Below the pieces are notes generated by a model. It made no database searches. It was not told the origin of the DNA and saw nothing but the letters and a program-made list of their open reading frames with translations. Source: Cerrena zonata (taxonomy: Eukaryota > Basidiomycota > Agaricomycetes > Polyporales > Cerrenaceae). Taken from it: 64,000 nt of DNA. A program made the position numbers and the translations under genes. Positions 36,723 through 48,715 of this stretch are shown here, piece by piece; the first letter of the stretch is position 1, and every line of letters starts with the position of its first letter. The DNA is taken from contig JASBNA010000007.1 of assembly GCA_038087015.1 (NCBI GenBank), positions 1,736,001 through 1,800,000 of the forward strand, given 5' to 3'.

Positions 36723-39700
36723 TCACGATTTCGATTTCCAAGCGACCAGAACTCTCAACGTCCGACTCAGCCTCTCCGTGGGTGGTAAATCCGGTTCCCA
36801 ATCCGCCCCACTACCAAAAGACGTCGCGCTCATTCTGGATTTGATCAGTTTTCCAAACCCAGACCCAGACCCATGTCCGTTACCGTTCATCCTGTTCGCT
36901 CGAGGAGGGGATCCAAATATATCGTCTTCGCTACTCCCACCATCGGATTCGTGTGCTTCCAATGCAGCAAAATAACCAATAGGATCGGATTGGTAATAGG
37001 CCCATCTCCGACAGGCTTTCTCGAAGTCATGGCGGGAGGATTTTTCGTGCGCGTTTGTCGAGATAGGAATTCCCCAGCCTAGATGTGCGTGCACAGCGGG
37101 TGTGAGTCCAATATTGTCTCGCATGTCACTGTCGTAAAATATAACGTTACAACTGTGAACACGTAATTCAAAAAAAAAATGCACTTACAACTCGAACCAA
37201 TCCAACATGACGTTAAACTTCATCCTCGTCATCTGCATCAACGCAGTATGGAACGGCTCGTCCACACGCGGTGCCGCAGGTTTCTGCTGAGGTGCCCTTT
37301 TGGAATAATAATCGAGACCGGTCGCATACGGAACCGGAGAATGGTAATAATGAGGTTGGGGAGGGGGCGGCTGATGTTTCTTCTGGTAATCCACTACATA
37401 ATCCCACATCGCTTCCGAACAGGCGAGAACCTCATTGACTTTGAGCGTAAGATGCAAGTTCAACGACCCCACATCGAAATCCATTTTCTTATTAGGTAGG
37501 CGATTGACTTTCATATCCAACGGATGCTGAGATGTTGGTGTCTGCAATGATGATGATGACTGTTGGAAATGGCTGTGATGAGGTAAAGGAGGAGGGGGTT
37601 CCTCCGCCTCGGTGCCGACTCGATTTGACGAAGCCCGTCGTGTGAGGGACGGTTGACGAGAAAGGGAAGTAGGAAAAGCGGCGCGTGGTGATGGCGAAAA
37701 CGCGCTGTATCGCGAATCGTCTAGAGTTACGAAAGGACTTGAAATTTCCAACTGGCGGTCTAGAGTCGTTGAGATTTCCAGTGGGGAATTCGTCGTTCTG
37801 CGTTTTGATCCGTGTGGGGGAGGGCCTTTGAAATAGAGAAGCGAAGGTCGGATATCGACCTCTGAATCTGTGTCAGATTCAAGAGATGGCGTTGCGGAGC
37901 TGTTGAGGCTGGGTGTCTGGGATAACGATATACGAGGAGGGAAGCTTGCGATTACTGGAGGATGCGTTCGTACATCTATTAAAATCAAAGGACCTTATTG
38001 TAATCCCACTTTCAAAAAAAGGTTCTGGGTGTATGCGCACCTGTAAAGTAAATAGACAGGGAATTCGCCAACAACGACAAAGGCTGCATATTTACAAATC
38101 TCTGTGAATGCATCTCACAATAAATGAAATCCAATATGCTATGATCTCTCGGGTTTACGGGAGGCTTCGATTCCTTTCCAGGGGGTCTAGGCTTTGTCGG
38201 TACCGGCCCTGGTACCTGAACACTCTGCGTAGCCTGGGCACCCTCTTCAGAAACTGCGTCCAACACGGACTCTGTATCATCAGTTGGTAATCTGGGGAGT
38301 AAAGGTGGCAACGGTTCAGTGCTTCTCCTCTGGCCCATTCCCGGCCGTCTGTTAGGTATGGCGGGCATATGACCAATGCTCATAGTCAGAGGACGAGATG
38401 AGGACGCCGGAGTCGGTGCACGTGGTCTATCGAACACGGGTGGAGGACTGAAAGTTCGAGGGTGGTGCGTAGGATGGCGGAGACGACCTGGGAGGTAGAG
38501 ATCTTCTTCAATGATCTGTGGGGGAAATACGAGAAAGGAAAATCAGGATGTGAGTAAACTGCGGGGAACGGACGTGGCGTAGCCTCGAGACTAACCTCGA
38601 TTGCTCCGCCTGGTTTCATCACTCGAGAAATTTCCTGGAAATGGTAAGTTGAGGAAGGGTATGTTGGGAATTTTAATGTCAGATGACAGACCTCGAGTAA
38701 TGTATCCCACTGTAAATGTGATGCGTTTGAGTGATGGGCCTTAAATTTTACAATGTATGCGGGGTAGACTGACCTTGTCCTCTGGTACACCTCGGGCAAT
38801 CCGCTTGATATGACTGGACCTTGGGTTAGTTCTCCGTGTAAAGTTGAAGCTAGGGTAGAAAACTTACACGTAGTCAAACTCGTCATCTTGAAACGGCAAG
38901 CCTTCCAAGCTATGAAAAGTTAATGTTTGTGCCATAGGAAGAACAGTCGATCCTCACAAATTGGCTTGTACCCAAGTAACCCTAGACGCCAATTGTGACG
39001 AGCCGACCTGCTGCAAATCAGGTTGCACTGGGACGATATCAAGACCTTCAAATCCCAAACACAGAGTTAGTCGATCGGTGGCCGAGCGAGAAACAAGGAA
39101 CACAAACGTACCGACAAAATGAGTGTTCTACACCGAACGCCACAATAAATCAGAAGCAGCAGGGGAAAAACTTTGGTCAACTTGGCGTCTCACTCTCTCA
39201 AGCCCGTGATCTCCTCACCTTCCACACTCGCGCGCAGTCGCAAATCCAAGTCCCCACGCCTAAGTAAACACGTAAGAGAAGCGTTCTCCAAGTCCGAACG
39301 CTTTGGAGAAAGAGAGCCCTCAAGATGGGGTGCTCCGCATGTAACACTCACCGCAGCCGATATCTAAACTAAGATCAGGTGTGAGAACAGTGTCGGCAAT
39401 GTAATAATGTCGTCAGGGCTAAGCGACAATGAGACTAAGGGACTCACACTCTTGTGGGGGGCTCATCGAAGACGTGCCAAGTAACGCTCCCGCAGACTTG
39501 CTGTTTGAGTTGACGAGAAAATAGTTTAACCATGCAATTTAGTGTTATTTCGGAAGACGTGAGGGATGGAAGACGAACCTGCGCCCAGCGGGTTTCCCAG
39601 ATGTCACTGCGGAGAAAGGGGTTAGAGACGGGAATTTCGGGTCAGTAACAGAAATACGCACTTGTCCAATACGTGTCGTTCGTAGTTGGTGGGGTAAGGA

Positions 39701-40518
39701 ACTTCTGACGCGGAGAGTGTATGATGTCTCTTTCCAGCGCGAATCTGAAACTGAGAATCCCGAGCCTGCATCTTCATTTTCAACTCTTCGAGAATAGTTC
39801 TATCCGCTGTAGAGAATTGAATTTCGGATTCTGAAGCTTCTGGTTTTTCTGGTTGGATGGTGTCGACAGTTTCGCGTCGATGTGGTTTCCGTCGACTTCG
39901 TTTCCGTTGGAGAGCGACATCTGCTGATGTCTACAAAAACACTAAGAGTTTAGCAGAGGGGAAAATGGATGCACACGATTGAGAGGGAAACACAAACCGG
40001 CATCGGAAATGGCGCCGAGTCTGCGCCACCTAGAGGTATCTCGACATAGTGTACTGGAGGAGTTACAGGTTGGTGGTGAATGTAATGTAGCTTTTCGGGA
40101 TCAGGAGGGTGTCCTGAGATGAAGAAGGTCTCGCTGGGTTGCGAGAGGGTCGTGGGGGAGGAGATGTAATGTGGGACTCCCAGATAGCTGAAGCGTTGGG
40201 TGTCGGATTTTGGGCCTCCCAGATGATGGAAGCGGTTGGAGATTGTATGGGTAAGAGAGATGAGCTTGAGCTAGCTGGCCGTTTGAGCCGAAAGATTTTT
40301 CGTGACGATGGGAGGGACAGGCCGGCCAGTGTCCTGACCTTGATTTTGGGAGAGTTGGGTGCAGACTCTACTGGTGAGTGCGGTGCCGACGGCGGAAGGG
40401 GAGAATAGGGATGATGAGCATCGGGATGTGTTTGAACGCCGTTGGTATCAACAGCCAACGGTCGCGGCCGGGGAGGGTTTGAAGAAGAGCGTAGTCGTGT
40501 CGGGTAAGGAGAGAGCAT
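36723..40518 (-). CDS. Large SAM-dependent methyltransferase-domain protein (fungal, UMTA-like)
   Basis: Sixteen exons sum to 931 aa: 40518-40178, 40133-39998, 39930-39662, 39606-39579, 39500-39448, 39368-39352, 39259-39219, 39127-39112, 39045-38958, 38909-38868, 38813-38774, 38709-38692, 38634-38596, 38515-38041, 37975-37189, 37128-36723. After a disordered N-terminus comes RHVLDK and DIWETRWAQ, then the class I methyltransferase fold at about 270-385: motif I LDIGCGVGTW, GLDIVPVQPD, DDEFDYVHIKRIARGV and the post-motif MKPGGAIE. A long Ser/Pro-rich insert follows and a conserved C-terminus with MKFNVMLDWFE and RRWAYYQSDP. Proteins of this type are widespread in Agaricomycetes; the substrate is unknown. 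Several exons are only 16-18 bases. The intron 40177-40134 has a weak donor (GTCCCA), and an upstream first exon cannot be excluded. Confidence 0.85.
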
Positions 40519-41842
40519 GGTTGAAGGAGAGTTGTCCTGTGGTCTAATCGGATCGACCACAAGTACTGAAAAAGGTGCCTATCAAGGCGAAGAGGTCCGA
40601 CTGGTAGACATGATGTCAGGCAGGGCGAGGTTAAAATGAATGATGGAAGGCCCAGAAAGGTAAGGAACCAAATGTCGTGTGAGTAGAAGGTATTCATACA
40701 AGCCAAATCATCACGGGAATGCGGAGAAACGGAATATTGTAGTAGAATTCATGTGAGTGCTTATTCCGACGAAAGACAGGAAGCATGGACAGACCTAGTT
40801 TCGGACGAAGTTTGAGTGATCGCAGGAGGGAAGTAGAGTGGTGGGTGTAGCATTATATATTGGAGGTGCGACGGTTAGAGACCGAGAAGGGGTTATGTGC
40901 TCTCCATGGTGTTGATATTCCCAACGGTGGCAATGCGGTCTAACATCTATCATGTGCCTAGGGCAATCTGATCTGGGTTCGCAAATGGAGTGGTTCTCTC
41001 GCTTGAGATCTCTGCGGGGCCGGTGTTCTCTGTTTCGCAATTCCGGGTGCCTCGACAAATTGCTGGTGTGCGACGGGGAGACTCGTGAGCACTTGTGGCG
41101 TGGTTACCTGGTAGAACTGCGGGAATACCAACTGAGGGCAAAGTCAATACGGTTAGATTGGGGATGTCCGAAATGCTGACTGGAACACCGGGGGATGTAT
41201 TTACCTCAAAATGACAGTATCGTGTGCGGTATGCTGAGAAACGGGGGAGGTCACTGGTGGTAAGCTGCAGGTGTATGCGGTTATCGGGCTGAGCATACGT
41301 ACACAGTGCTCAGAGAGTATGATCTGCTACAGCCTGAGATAGTTGCGTCATCTCGTTGTGAGAAGAGATACGACGATAGTCCGAGAGGAAAGAACGGGCT
41401 GTCGTAGGCTGTCGTATACAGCCTCAGAGCTCAGGACGTTCTAGGGCGGCTGCGGGGACAAGAACGAAGAAAAATGGCAGGAAAAACATATGCGACCCGA
41501 TACCCCACAAATAGAAGCCCTCTTTTTTGCAAGAGAGCAGGTCGGCCGACGTCGCCACCATCAGAGGCAATCGCAGTACGAGATCTAGGACCATCGCGAT
41601 ATGTGGTCTGAGGCGGGAAGATGACAGAAGATCAATATATGGAATAAAGCAAGAATAAACGGAGGACAAGGGCAGTATGGGTGGCAGCTGGTCCAGTTCG
41701 ACTCCCTTCCAGAACGTTCCCTCACCCAACAATGTCTTTCCTCGACCCTCTCCCTCTCGCAGTGCCACACTACAGAGCCTCACATTAGCCGTCCTAGCAT
41801 CCACCGTCCTCTCTCTCCAACCACCACCAGATCGCCATCACC
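40519..41842. other. Divergent intergenic region, methyltransferase / CDC37
   Basis: About 1.3 kb separating two start codons that face away from each other. It must contain both promoters. No further gene, repeat or RNA recognised. Confidence 0.4.
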
Positions 41843-43583
41843 ATGCCACTGAACTACTCAAAGTGGGACGCGCTTGAAGTGAGTCTCTCGCACGATTCCC
41901 TCGGATCCCATGCTACAATGCACTAAACCGTGTATTCACCATCACATAGCTCTCAGACGATTCGGACATCGAAGGCCACCCCAATGTCGACAAGAAATCT
42001 CTGATCAGGTACGTAAACGTAAATCACGACATAAACAGGCTCCCCATTTCTAACACGCACTTGTTAGACTGAAACAGCGCACGATTCACGAACAACGCGA
42101 GACTCGCAAGCACCGAATTGCCCAGCTCCAAGCCGATCTCGCTTGTAACAGTATCCTCGAACCCCGTCTGCAACAGATCGCCAAGGACGTCGAAGCCCAA
42201 GGCCCTCCATACTTTCTCGCAACTGGTTGACAAGCTCAAGAATAACCCTTCCCCCGATGCTCCTCCAACCAATGCGCCAGAACAGAAATCATACGATGAG
42301 ATGCTCCTCTCGTTACTGTTGCAAGTGTGGGAGGATGCCAAGAAAGCTGGTATTGAGAAGGACGATCCTAAGCTCGGAGATAAGCTAACGGAAGGCCTAA
42401 AAACGCATGTCAAGATGCTGGGCGAACACCAGGCTAAATTCAGGGAGGAACTTGAGAAAGAAGAAGCAGAGCAGAAGAAGAAGATTACTAGTGATGACTT
42501 GCACGATGGTTGGGACTCGCATGTATGTTCTACCCAATATCCGATCTGCAGAGCTGTTTGCTGACTATATGCGCTTCGGTAGTACGTCCCACCAGCACCA
42601 GCACCAGAACCCATTAAAGGAGCTCTCGTCGAAGACCCCAAGAAAAAGAAGACAACTCAAATCGAAGTCCTCAACCCCAAGGGCGTAGCAGCAGCTTCAG
42701 ATTCATTCGCATCCACCTCTGCTTCTTCCTCTTCGGCTCCGGACGAAGACGAGGAACTTCCAGAACTCACACCCACCCTCGAGGCATTTTCGAAATTGCC
42801 CTTGAAAGCTTATGAGAAATCTTGGGAATTCATCAAGGCACACAGAGACACGATCGTCCCTGGTGCTTCGGATGCTCTGTTGGTAGCTGCGTTCAAAGCT
42901 CAGACTGACGGGAATGCTGAGCATGCGAGGAGATGCGTGCATCAGAGTTTGCTTTTGCAGTATTGTGAAAAGTTGGGCAAGGATGGTGTTTCGTTGTTTT
43001 TCCGAAAGTGCGTATACTATCTCGTTATGTGGATTATTGGAAATTGAATATTGACGAAATCAAATAAACAATCTAAAGGATGGTAGCCCAAGACGTCCGC
43101 GCCACCTCCATCTTCGAAAAAGACGTCCTCGACACCTACGCACACCTCGTCGAACGTGTCCGTCTCTCCAAAACCGAAGCCGAACCCGTCGAACAAATCC
43201 AACTCGTCCCCGAGAACCCCGAAACCAAAATCTCCTTCACCATCCCCGACGGCCCTCCCCCAGAACACCTCGAACTCGAGGGACCTGGGTTCGAGAACGT
43301 CACTGTGGAGGAAGTGAGGAAGGTGTTGCAGATGAGGTGGGATGTGTTCCAGGGGTTCGACCCGGTGTTCCAGGAGGCGTTGAAGAGTCAGGATTTGGAT
43401 AAGGTGAATAAGGTGTTGGGCAATATGAAGGTGGGAGAGGCGGAGGATCTTGTTAAGATGTTGGATATGGCGGGGATTTTGAATTTCTCGGGTGGTGGTA
43501 TTAGGGATGAGACAGGGAATGCTGATGATGAAGAGGAGGAGGAGGAAGAGGAAGAGGAGGAAGAAGAGGCCGGAGACAAGTAA
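41843..43583 (+). CDS. cdc37: Hsp90 co-chaperone CDC37, with a one-base frameshift
   Basis: CDC37 delivers protein kinases to Hsp90 in the cytosol. Five exons (41843-41878, 41950-42008, 42068-42522, 42583-43007, 43079-43583) contain the whole protein: the invariant start PLNYSKWDALELSDDSDIEG with the casein-kinase-2 Ser in SDDSD, the N-terminal kinase-binding coiled coil, the central Hsp90-binding region (YCEKLGKDGVSLFFRKMVAQ) and the C-terminal domain, ending in a long Glu run. The exons total 1480 bases, one more than a multiple of three. The frame changes at the TTT at 42213-42215 inside a conserved segment (GPPYF then SQLVDKL); read literally the protein stops at 42230. Otherwise it would be 492 aa. 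Sequencing error or allele-specific mutation is likely because the gene is essential in yeasts. Confidence 0.9.
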
Positions 43584-44379
43584 ACGTGAATGAATGAACA
43601 GATGACGGATACAGTTCTAGGATCGCCTCCCTCTTCCTTTGGTGTATTGCTTTCGATATGTGCTCATCTCACTTTTGAAGTTGAATTGTTTTTTGTATTT
43701 GTAGTGATCTCGCAAACTAATCGAATGTATATTTCGCTCATGCATACACATACTCACTTTCAGAGAGTTGGATATTGAATGCAGGTCCGATCGTATTGAA
43801 GGTAACTATCCACTACGTAAAATCAAAATGAGTGCGAAATTGTCAACAAGTGAGAAGACAAATCATCATTCCAAAGTCAGTAAACCAAACACCACTACAG
43901 ACGGAACCGAAAGCAAACAAACACGTGAAACCAAAAGAAGAGATCATTAAACGACAAAACCGTTCCAAACATAATTGTTCGAGTCTGTCCGAAAAAACTA
44001 AAGTTCATGAAAAAGAGTTCATAATGATACATTGCAGCATTGCAAGATTCATTCCCCATTCCACTTCATCACAACAGCATATGTCCCATTTGCAGCCTAG
44101 CATGGAGGTGGTGCCTTGAACGGGAAATAAACGATGAGAAATGGAGAGTAATGGATATGGAGGGGGAAGGTGAGCGGTGATGAGCGTCGTGAAGGCGTTT
44201 GATTCCACATGTCAGAGATGTCAGAACACACGAGGGATTTCTCGAGAAGTGACATCCAGATGGGAATGGAGTGGTAATCGAGATACTCGTACGGGATCGT
44301 GGGGATTACGTGGGGTCATTTGAAAGATATCGAGATTCTTTGCTCGCGCGTCACGTTTTCGCCCTGCTTGTTTGCTTAT
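43584..44379. other. Convergent intergenic region
   Basis: Between the 3' ends of CDC37 and the Kre9-like gene. Nothing beyond short random frames; the first 200 bases are T-rich 3' flank. Confidence 0.4.
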
Positions 44380-45308
44380 TTAGAGCAAGGCGAGGGCGAG
44401 CAATGCGGAGAAAGCGATAGAAGACAATTGGACTTCCTTCGACGACCATGCGGCGTTATTGTTTCCCCCAATGGCGCCGATAGCGGTCCCACTGGGTGAT
44501 GCAGATGAACTGGATGAGGCCGAACCTGAACTAGAGGCAGACGCGACGCTTGAGGTTGATGTACTTGTTACAGGGACGGAAACGGAGCCCGAGGGTGTGC
44601 TAGAGGGAGCCACACTAGTCGAGCTAGTCACGACATCGGTAGTCGTCGAGGGGAACGGCGCGGTTGTAATTGGTGGGACTGGGGTGACCTTAGAAATTTC
44701 GGACGCTACAGTGGAAGATACTGCAGAGGATGCGGTACCACCTGTGATGCTGAAGATAGGACTAATGTTGCCAGAATCGCCAAAGACTAGAGTATGCATA
44801 ATTGAGCATCCCGATATTCAACATCAACATAACATGAAGTTACTTACGACACACGATATAGTTTTCCTTGGGTGGTACATCAGGAACAGAGAAACTGACG
44901 GTACCGGCAAAGATGGAGAAGCCTTGGGCAAGGGGCGTGTCTGAACATGAACATGATAAGAAGCTCTGGTATCAAGACATGTGTGTAGCGTACGCACCGA
45001 ACATGAGGTTCTCGTCAGTACCCTCCAGGGAACCCAAAATGATCTTGGCCGTTGGGTTTGTAACGTTGGCAGGTGGAGGCAAGCCCGAGGTATCCCTGCA
45101 AGCGTAATGATGAACATCCAGAACGCGATAACAATGCATGGTATACATACCAAGTTACTTGTACGGTATCGCCCACTTTCCAAGTCGTCGACCCGTCCGG
45201 TTTCGTGATAGGAGGAGCGACGGCATCACGAATGACGAGCGGAAGTGACCAGACGGTCGGGAGCAGGAAAGCGAATGCAAAGATGATGGCGTTGATCATG
45301 GTATGCAT
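44380..45308 (-). CDS. Ser/Thr-rich GPI-anchored wall protein, Kre9/Knh1-like
   Basis: Four exons (45308-45151, 45095-44998, 44940-44848, 44786-44380) give 251 aa. The N-terminus is a signal peptide (IIFAFAFLLPTVWSLP; a second in-frame Met lies three residues in). Residues about 33-125 match the Kre9/Knh1 N-terminal domain: ITKPDGSTTWKVGDTVQVTW at the start, AKIILGSLEGTDENLMF, and SFSVPDVPPKENYIVCLFGD at the end. A Ser/Thr-rich stalk of roughly 100 residues follows, then small residues (GGNNNAA) and a hydrophobic tail (LSSIAFSALLALALL) fitting a GPI signal. It should sit on the outer plasma membrane or wall; family members are linked to beta-1,6-glucan, but a direct role here is inferred. Confidence 0.88.
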
Positions 45309-46679
45309 TCTGAAGCGTACAAGAAATTGGCTTGTCGGTTGGGAACCTGAACGAACGGGTTACGCTGCCTGGACTCAAACACCTGGTTGAAAGGAGGATA
45401 GAGTCTCAGGTCAAACCTGAACACACCTGTCATTTCTCTTATACCTACCCTATCTCGTCTTGCCGGATCCTATTCCCATTCCCGGCGCCGGCTGATATGC
45501 GATCAATATATTGAGTGTGTCATATGCGACCCTGAGAGTACGGCTTTCCTTGGAACCACCATCGAGAACGGATGTCTTTTTGTCTATTGCTATTGCTGGT
45601 ATGAGGAGTGCAAGTAGTTGGATGTGTTGGACGTAGTGATGATAGAATTCAGGGTATGTCCTGCCTCGTGCTAATTTGCCTGATTGAAACGCTCGGAATT
45701 ATAGACTATTATACCCGAATTTGAACGGATCGGTTGGATGTTATGTTCATACTACATCCCAATGGCACAAAACGGACTATAACGTCAACTAAGTAACTAT
45801 CCCTCAACCCGATCCATAGTTTCTTTAAGACAACATTTTTATTGCTTTGGAGATATTATGGGTCGGATTTGTAGGACATCTGCATGCTGAGCGGATTTCT
45901 TTCGATGCCTGGCATCAGCGACAGGTCGAAGAAACCATCTCGTCTTTGTACGCCGACTAAAGGTGTATATCCCGTTGGAGTCGTGACATTTGTCGGTTCC
46001 CCCTAAGCGAGGGTAGAAACAATCGAATTGGGTCACGGAAGGTGACCTGCTGATGGTATTTCTCCTGTCGCTCTCCTTCAGGGACAATGATCACTTGACA
46101 AAGTTCATCCTGCCAGTAGTATTCCATGTAATGATGAATTCTCTCAGTCGAAAGCTATGACCAAGTGAGATTATCTTCTCTATACGAAGGAACGACTGTC
46201 TTTCGAGTAGTAGTGAAAGTCGGAAGCGAGCCTATATCCTTCCTTCATTCCCCTTCCACCAAGTATATGTTAACACTCCCTTGTTCATACCAGCATCATA
46301 TATTGACCAAGATGTGTACCTAAAGGTGAGGATGGTGAGTGGGACGAGGGATTGAAAGAAGCTGACGTTTGTTTGATCAAGTATAGTGCTGCTAGAATCA
46401 TAGGGGGGCAAGGATTCCAGTGGGGGTCTGAATCCCTATCCTGTCAACCTAACAAATCCAGAATCCGTATCCAACTACTCATAGGAGATATTCTCAATTC
46501 CTTTTGCTGACACCAAGCTCAAGCAGTCAATTGGGCGATCGATAATGAATACATATCGAATTGTTCCCCGCTCTCTCTGAGAGACTCCCATGCGATCTAT
46601 GCGATCAAAGTATGTCAGGGACATATTGAATCCATAGGTGGGCACGCCTAGGCCTCATGACGGTTGACCATATCATGAT
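45309..46679. other. Intergenic region
   Basis: No sup­portable gene between the Kre9-like gene and the DUF6535 relic. The last part may hold decayed 5' exons of the relic. Confidence 0.35.
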
Positions 46680-48200
46680 GAGGCCCGCGTCTTGTATTCG
46701 ATATACTCGGAGTCTCGGATACCTGGCGTCACGGGTGGAAGATAGGAAGGAAGACATCGATACTCTTCTCGTATTTGTGAGTTGCCGTTTTGCACATGTG
46801 TTCCCTTATTGATTCTGTTATTCTGTAATAGGCTGGTCTGTTCTCGACGGTGATAACCACGTTCATCGTTGAGTTGTATCAAAATTTACAGCGGCAACCT
46901 CAAGATGCTACAAATCAAATACTACTACAAATCTCCTCGCAGCTAGCTAGCCTCAGCATTAATGGGAACTTCATTAACTCAACTGTCTCATCTTTTACGC
47001 TCCCTCCTTTCAAGACCTCCCAATTTTCTGTCCGAATAAATACGCTTTGACACCTCAGTCTCGTGATTGCACCCATCACTGCTTCCCTTGGTATCCTCAT
47101 GAAACCACCGTTTCACGAGTCCATGGCACGCGATACTCAGGACCCCCAAGAGCAAGTCCAACTGCGATTTTATCGAGACGTCGGGATGGAGATTTGAGAT
47201 GTGTTTGATATTGCTGCCTTGCTCCCACTTCTCCTCTCACTTTCTCTTCTTTTCTTCGCTCGACTAGGCCTCTCCCTCCACGAGCTGAACCCTATCGTTG
47301 GTTGTATCACAACTGCAGTAATGAGCGCATGGCTAATGTTCTTCCTTTTTGCCACCATTGTCCCTGCGGTCTCTGCCCAGTGTCCAGACCAAACGCCCGA
47401 TGCTCAAGGATCCCCTTCGCAAACTCCGCGCAGCATTCCAAAGCTTTGCAGTATATCTCGTAGGGAAAATGAAAGATCTACTCTGCTTCTGCTTTCTATC
47501 CTACCAGCCTTTTCGGGATAGAGCTTATCGATAGAGCTTATCGATATATTTCAACGGGTTAAATCTTGGAACACACATTTGGAAACCCTGGAGGAAAAGG
47601 AAATTCGGAAGGATCCCTCACTCAGATTCTCGGCTATTTTCTATGCACGAGAGGTCTTGCAAGGCGAGGAGCTGGACGATGCGATCCTCCATTATTTACA
47701 AAATTTCAATATTATGACCGTAACACATGACTTTGGACGTCTTGTGCGAAGACAAAAATCAGGCGATTATGGTCATCTTCCTCGTGTGTCTACGTGGTAC
47801 GAGCACGAAGTACATTTTCAGACGTCTGAGAGAGAGATCGTTTACTGTCACAACATCTTGACTCGTACTGAGATGGGGCCTTCCATTTTGCGACACAGGA
47901 TAAGCACTTGGTATCTGCGCTATTTGAATCATACAACTCGCATTTAGGTGACCTAATTCCATCGACATCGATCCCTGCGTTCATCCGACTCATTCAAGGA
48001 GGTATAATATCTATAGCATTCATAATCCTTACCACGTACTCTATTGAGTATTGTATCATGACGGGCTACCTAGATGACTTTAACGACCTTCTGCTGCCCG
48101 GAAATGGGGCGCAATCGTGTGGTAAAACCTCACATTACTCTACACAACAGTTTGCTTATTCAAACTCACAGAAAACCAGTTTGCGGCAAACTTAGTTGCT
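46680..48200 (+). pseudogene. DUF6535-family membrane protein, decayed copy
   Basis: The family is a multi-copy set of Agaricomycete proteins with four N-terminal membrane helices and no known function. The relic begins near 46700 (GYLASRVEDRKEDIDTLLVF), has an intact intron (about 46788-46833), then AGLFSTVITTFIVELYQNLQ, the hallmark of DUF6535, and later HLSLVIAPITASLGIL and a hydrophobic pair LLPLLLSLSLLFFARLGLSL / TAVMSAWLMFFLFATIVPAV. Two in-frame TGA codons (47048-47050, 47195-47197) sit where relatives have Trp, and the frame shifts by one base near 47398. The C-terminal region (47520-48195) keeps long open stretches in shifting frames. It cannot encode a full protein. Confidence 0.78.
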
Positions 48201-48715
48201 GCCTTTAGAAGTGATGAAAGAATAAGGTCACGATCTTACGAGCGAGAGAAGATGAAAAAACTAACCTTACTAGCAAATGTCGGCATCGTCAAGTTGGCCG
48301 GAAACAGAAATATAAAGCAATCGAGAACGTAATTCATTTTATAGGAATACAGTAGTGACAGTACTCGTAACCCCATCGCCTCCAGAAGTGATGTGGGAAT
48401 ACAATAAAGAGTGTGGATCCATACAATAATGCTACAGGACCTTTAGTGATACTTCCTTCTATGAGCCATCTATACGGCTTTTGTTTTGTTACAATCTCTC
48501 ATGAATGGTAGATGTGAGTATGCGTGTGTGTCGATCCTCGCCGAAGGAGGTCGAATGGTGTTGTGGTTAAATAATGAGTGAGACTCCATGTCACGGCCGA
48601 TGCGAGAATGGAGTAGAGATCATGAGAGTGTCTTCCCACCAGTGGAAGGTGTCTATGGTTGATTAGATATAGAGCTTGAGGTGGACGAGGAAGGAAGATG
48701 GATATCGAACACCGT
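48201..48715. other. Intergenic region
   Basis: Between the DUF6535 relic and the 3' end of the RlpA-like gene. No gene or RNA seen. Confidence 0.4.

Noticed and set aside
37185..37988. Treating this long frame as a separate gene
   Set aside because: Its ends match splice sites in phase with neighbouring methyltransferase exons, so it is exon 15 of that gene.
43388..43579. Minus-strand poly-Ser frame
   Set aside because: Complement of the Glu run at the CDC37 C-terminus.
47519..47550. Direct repeat AGCTTATCGATAGAGCTTATCGATA as a possible element end
   Set aside because: Only about 14 bases repeated once, with no partner elsewhere that I could find; likely local duplication in the pseudogene.
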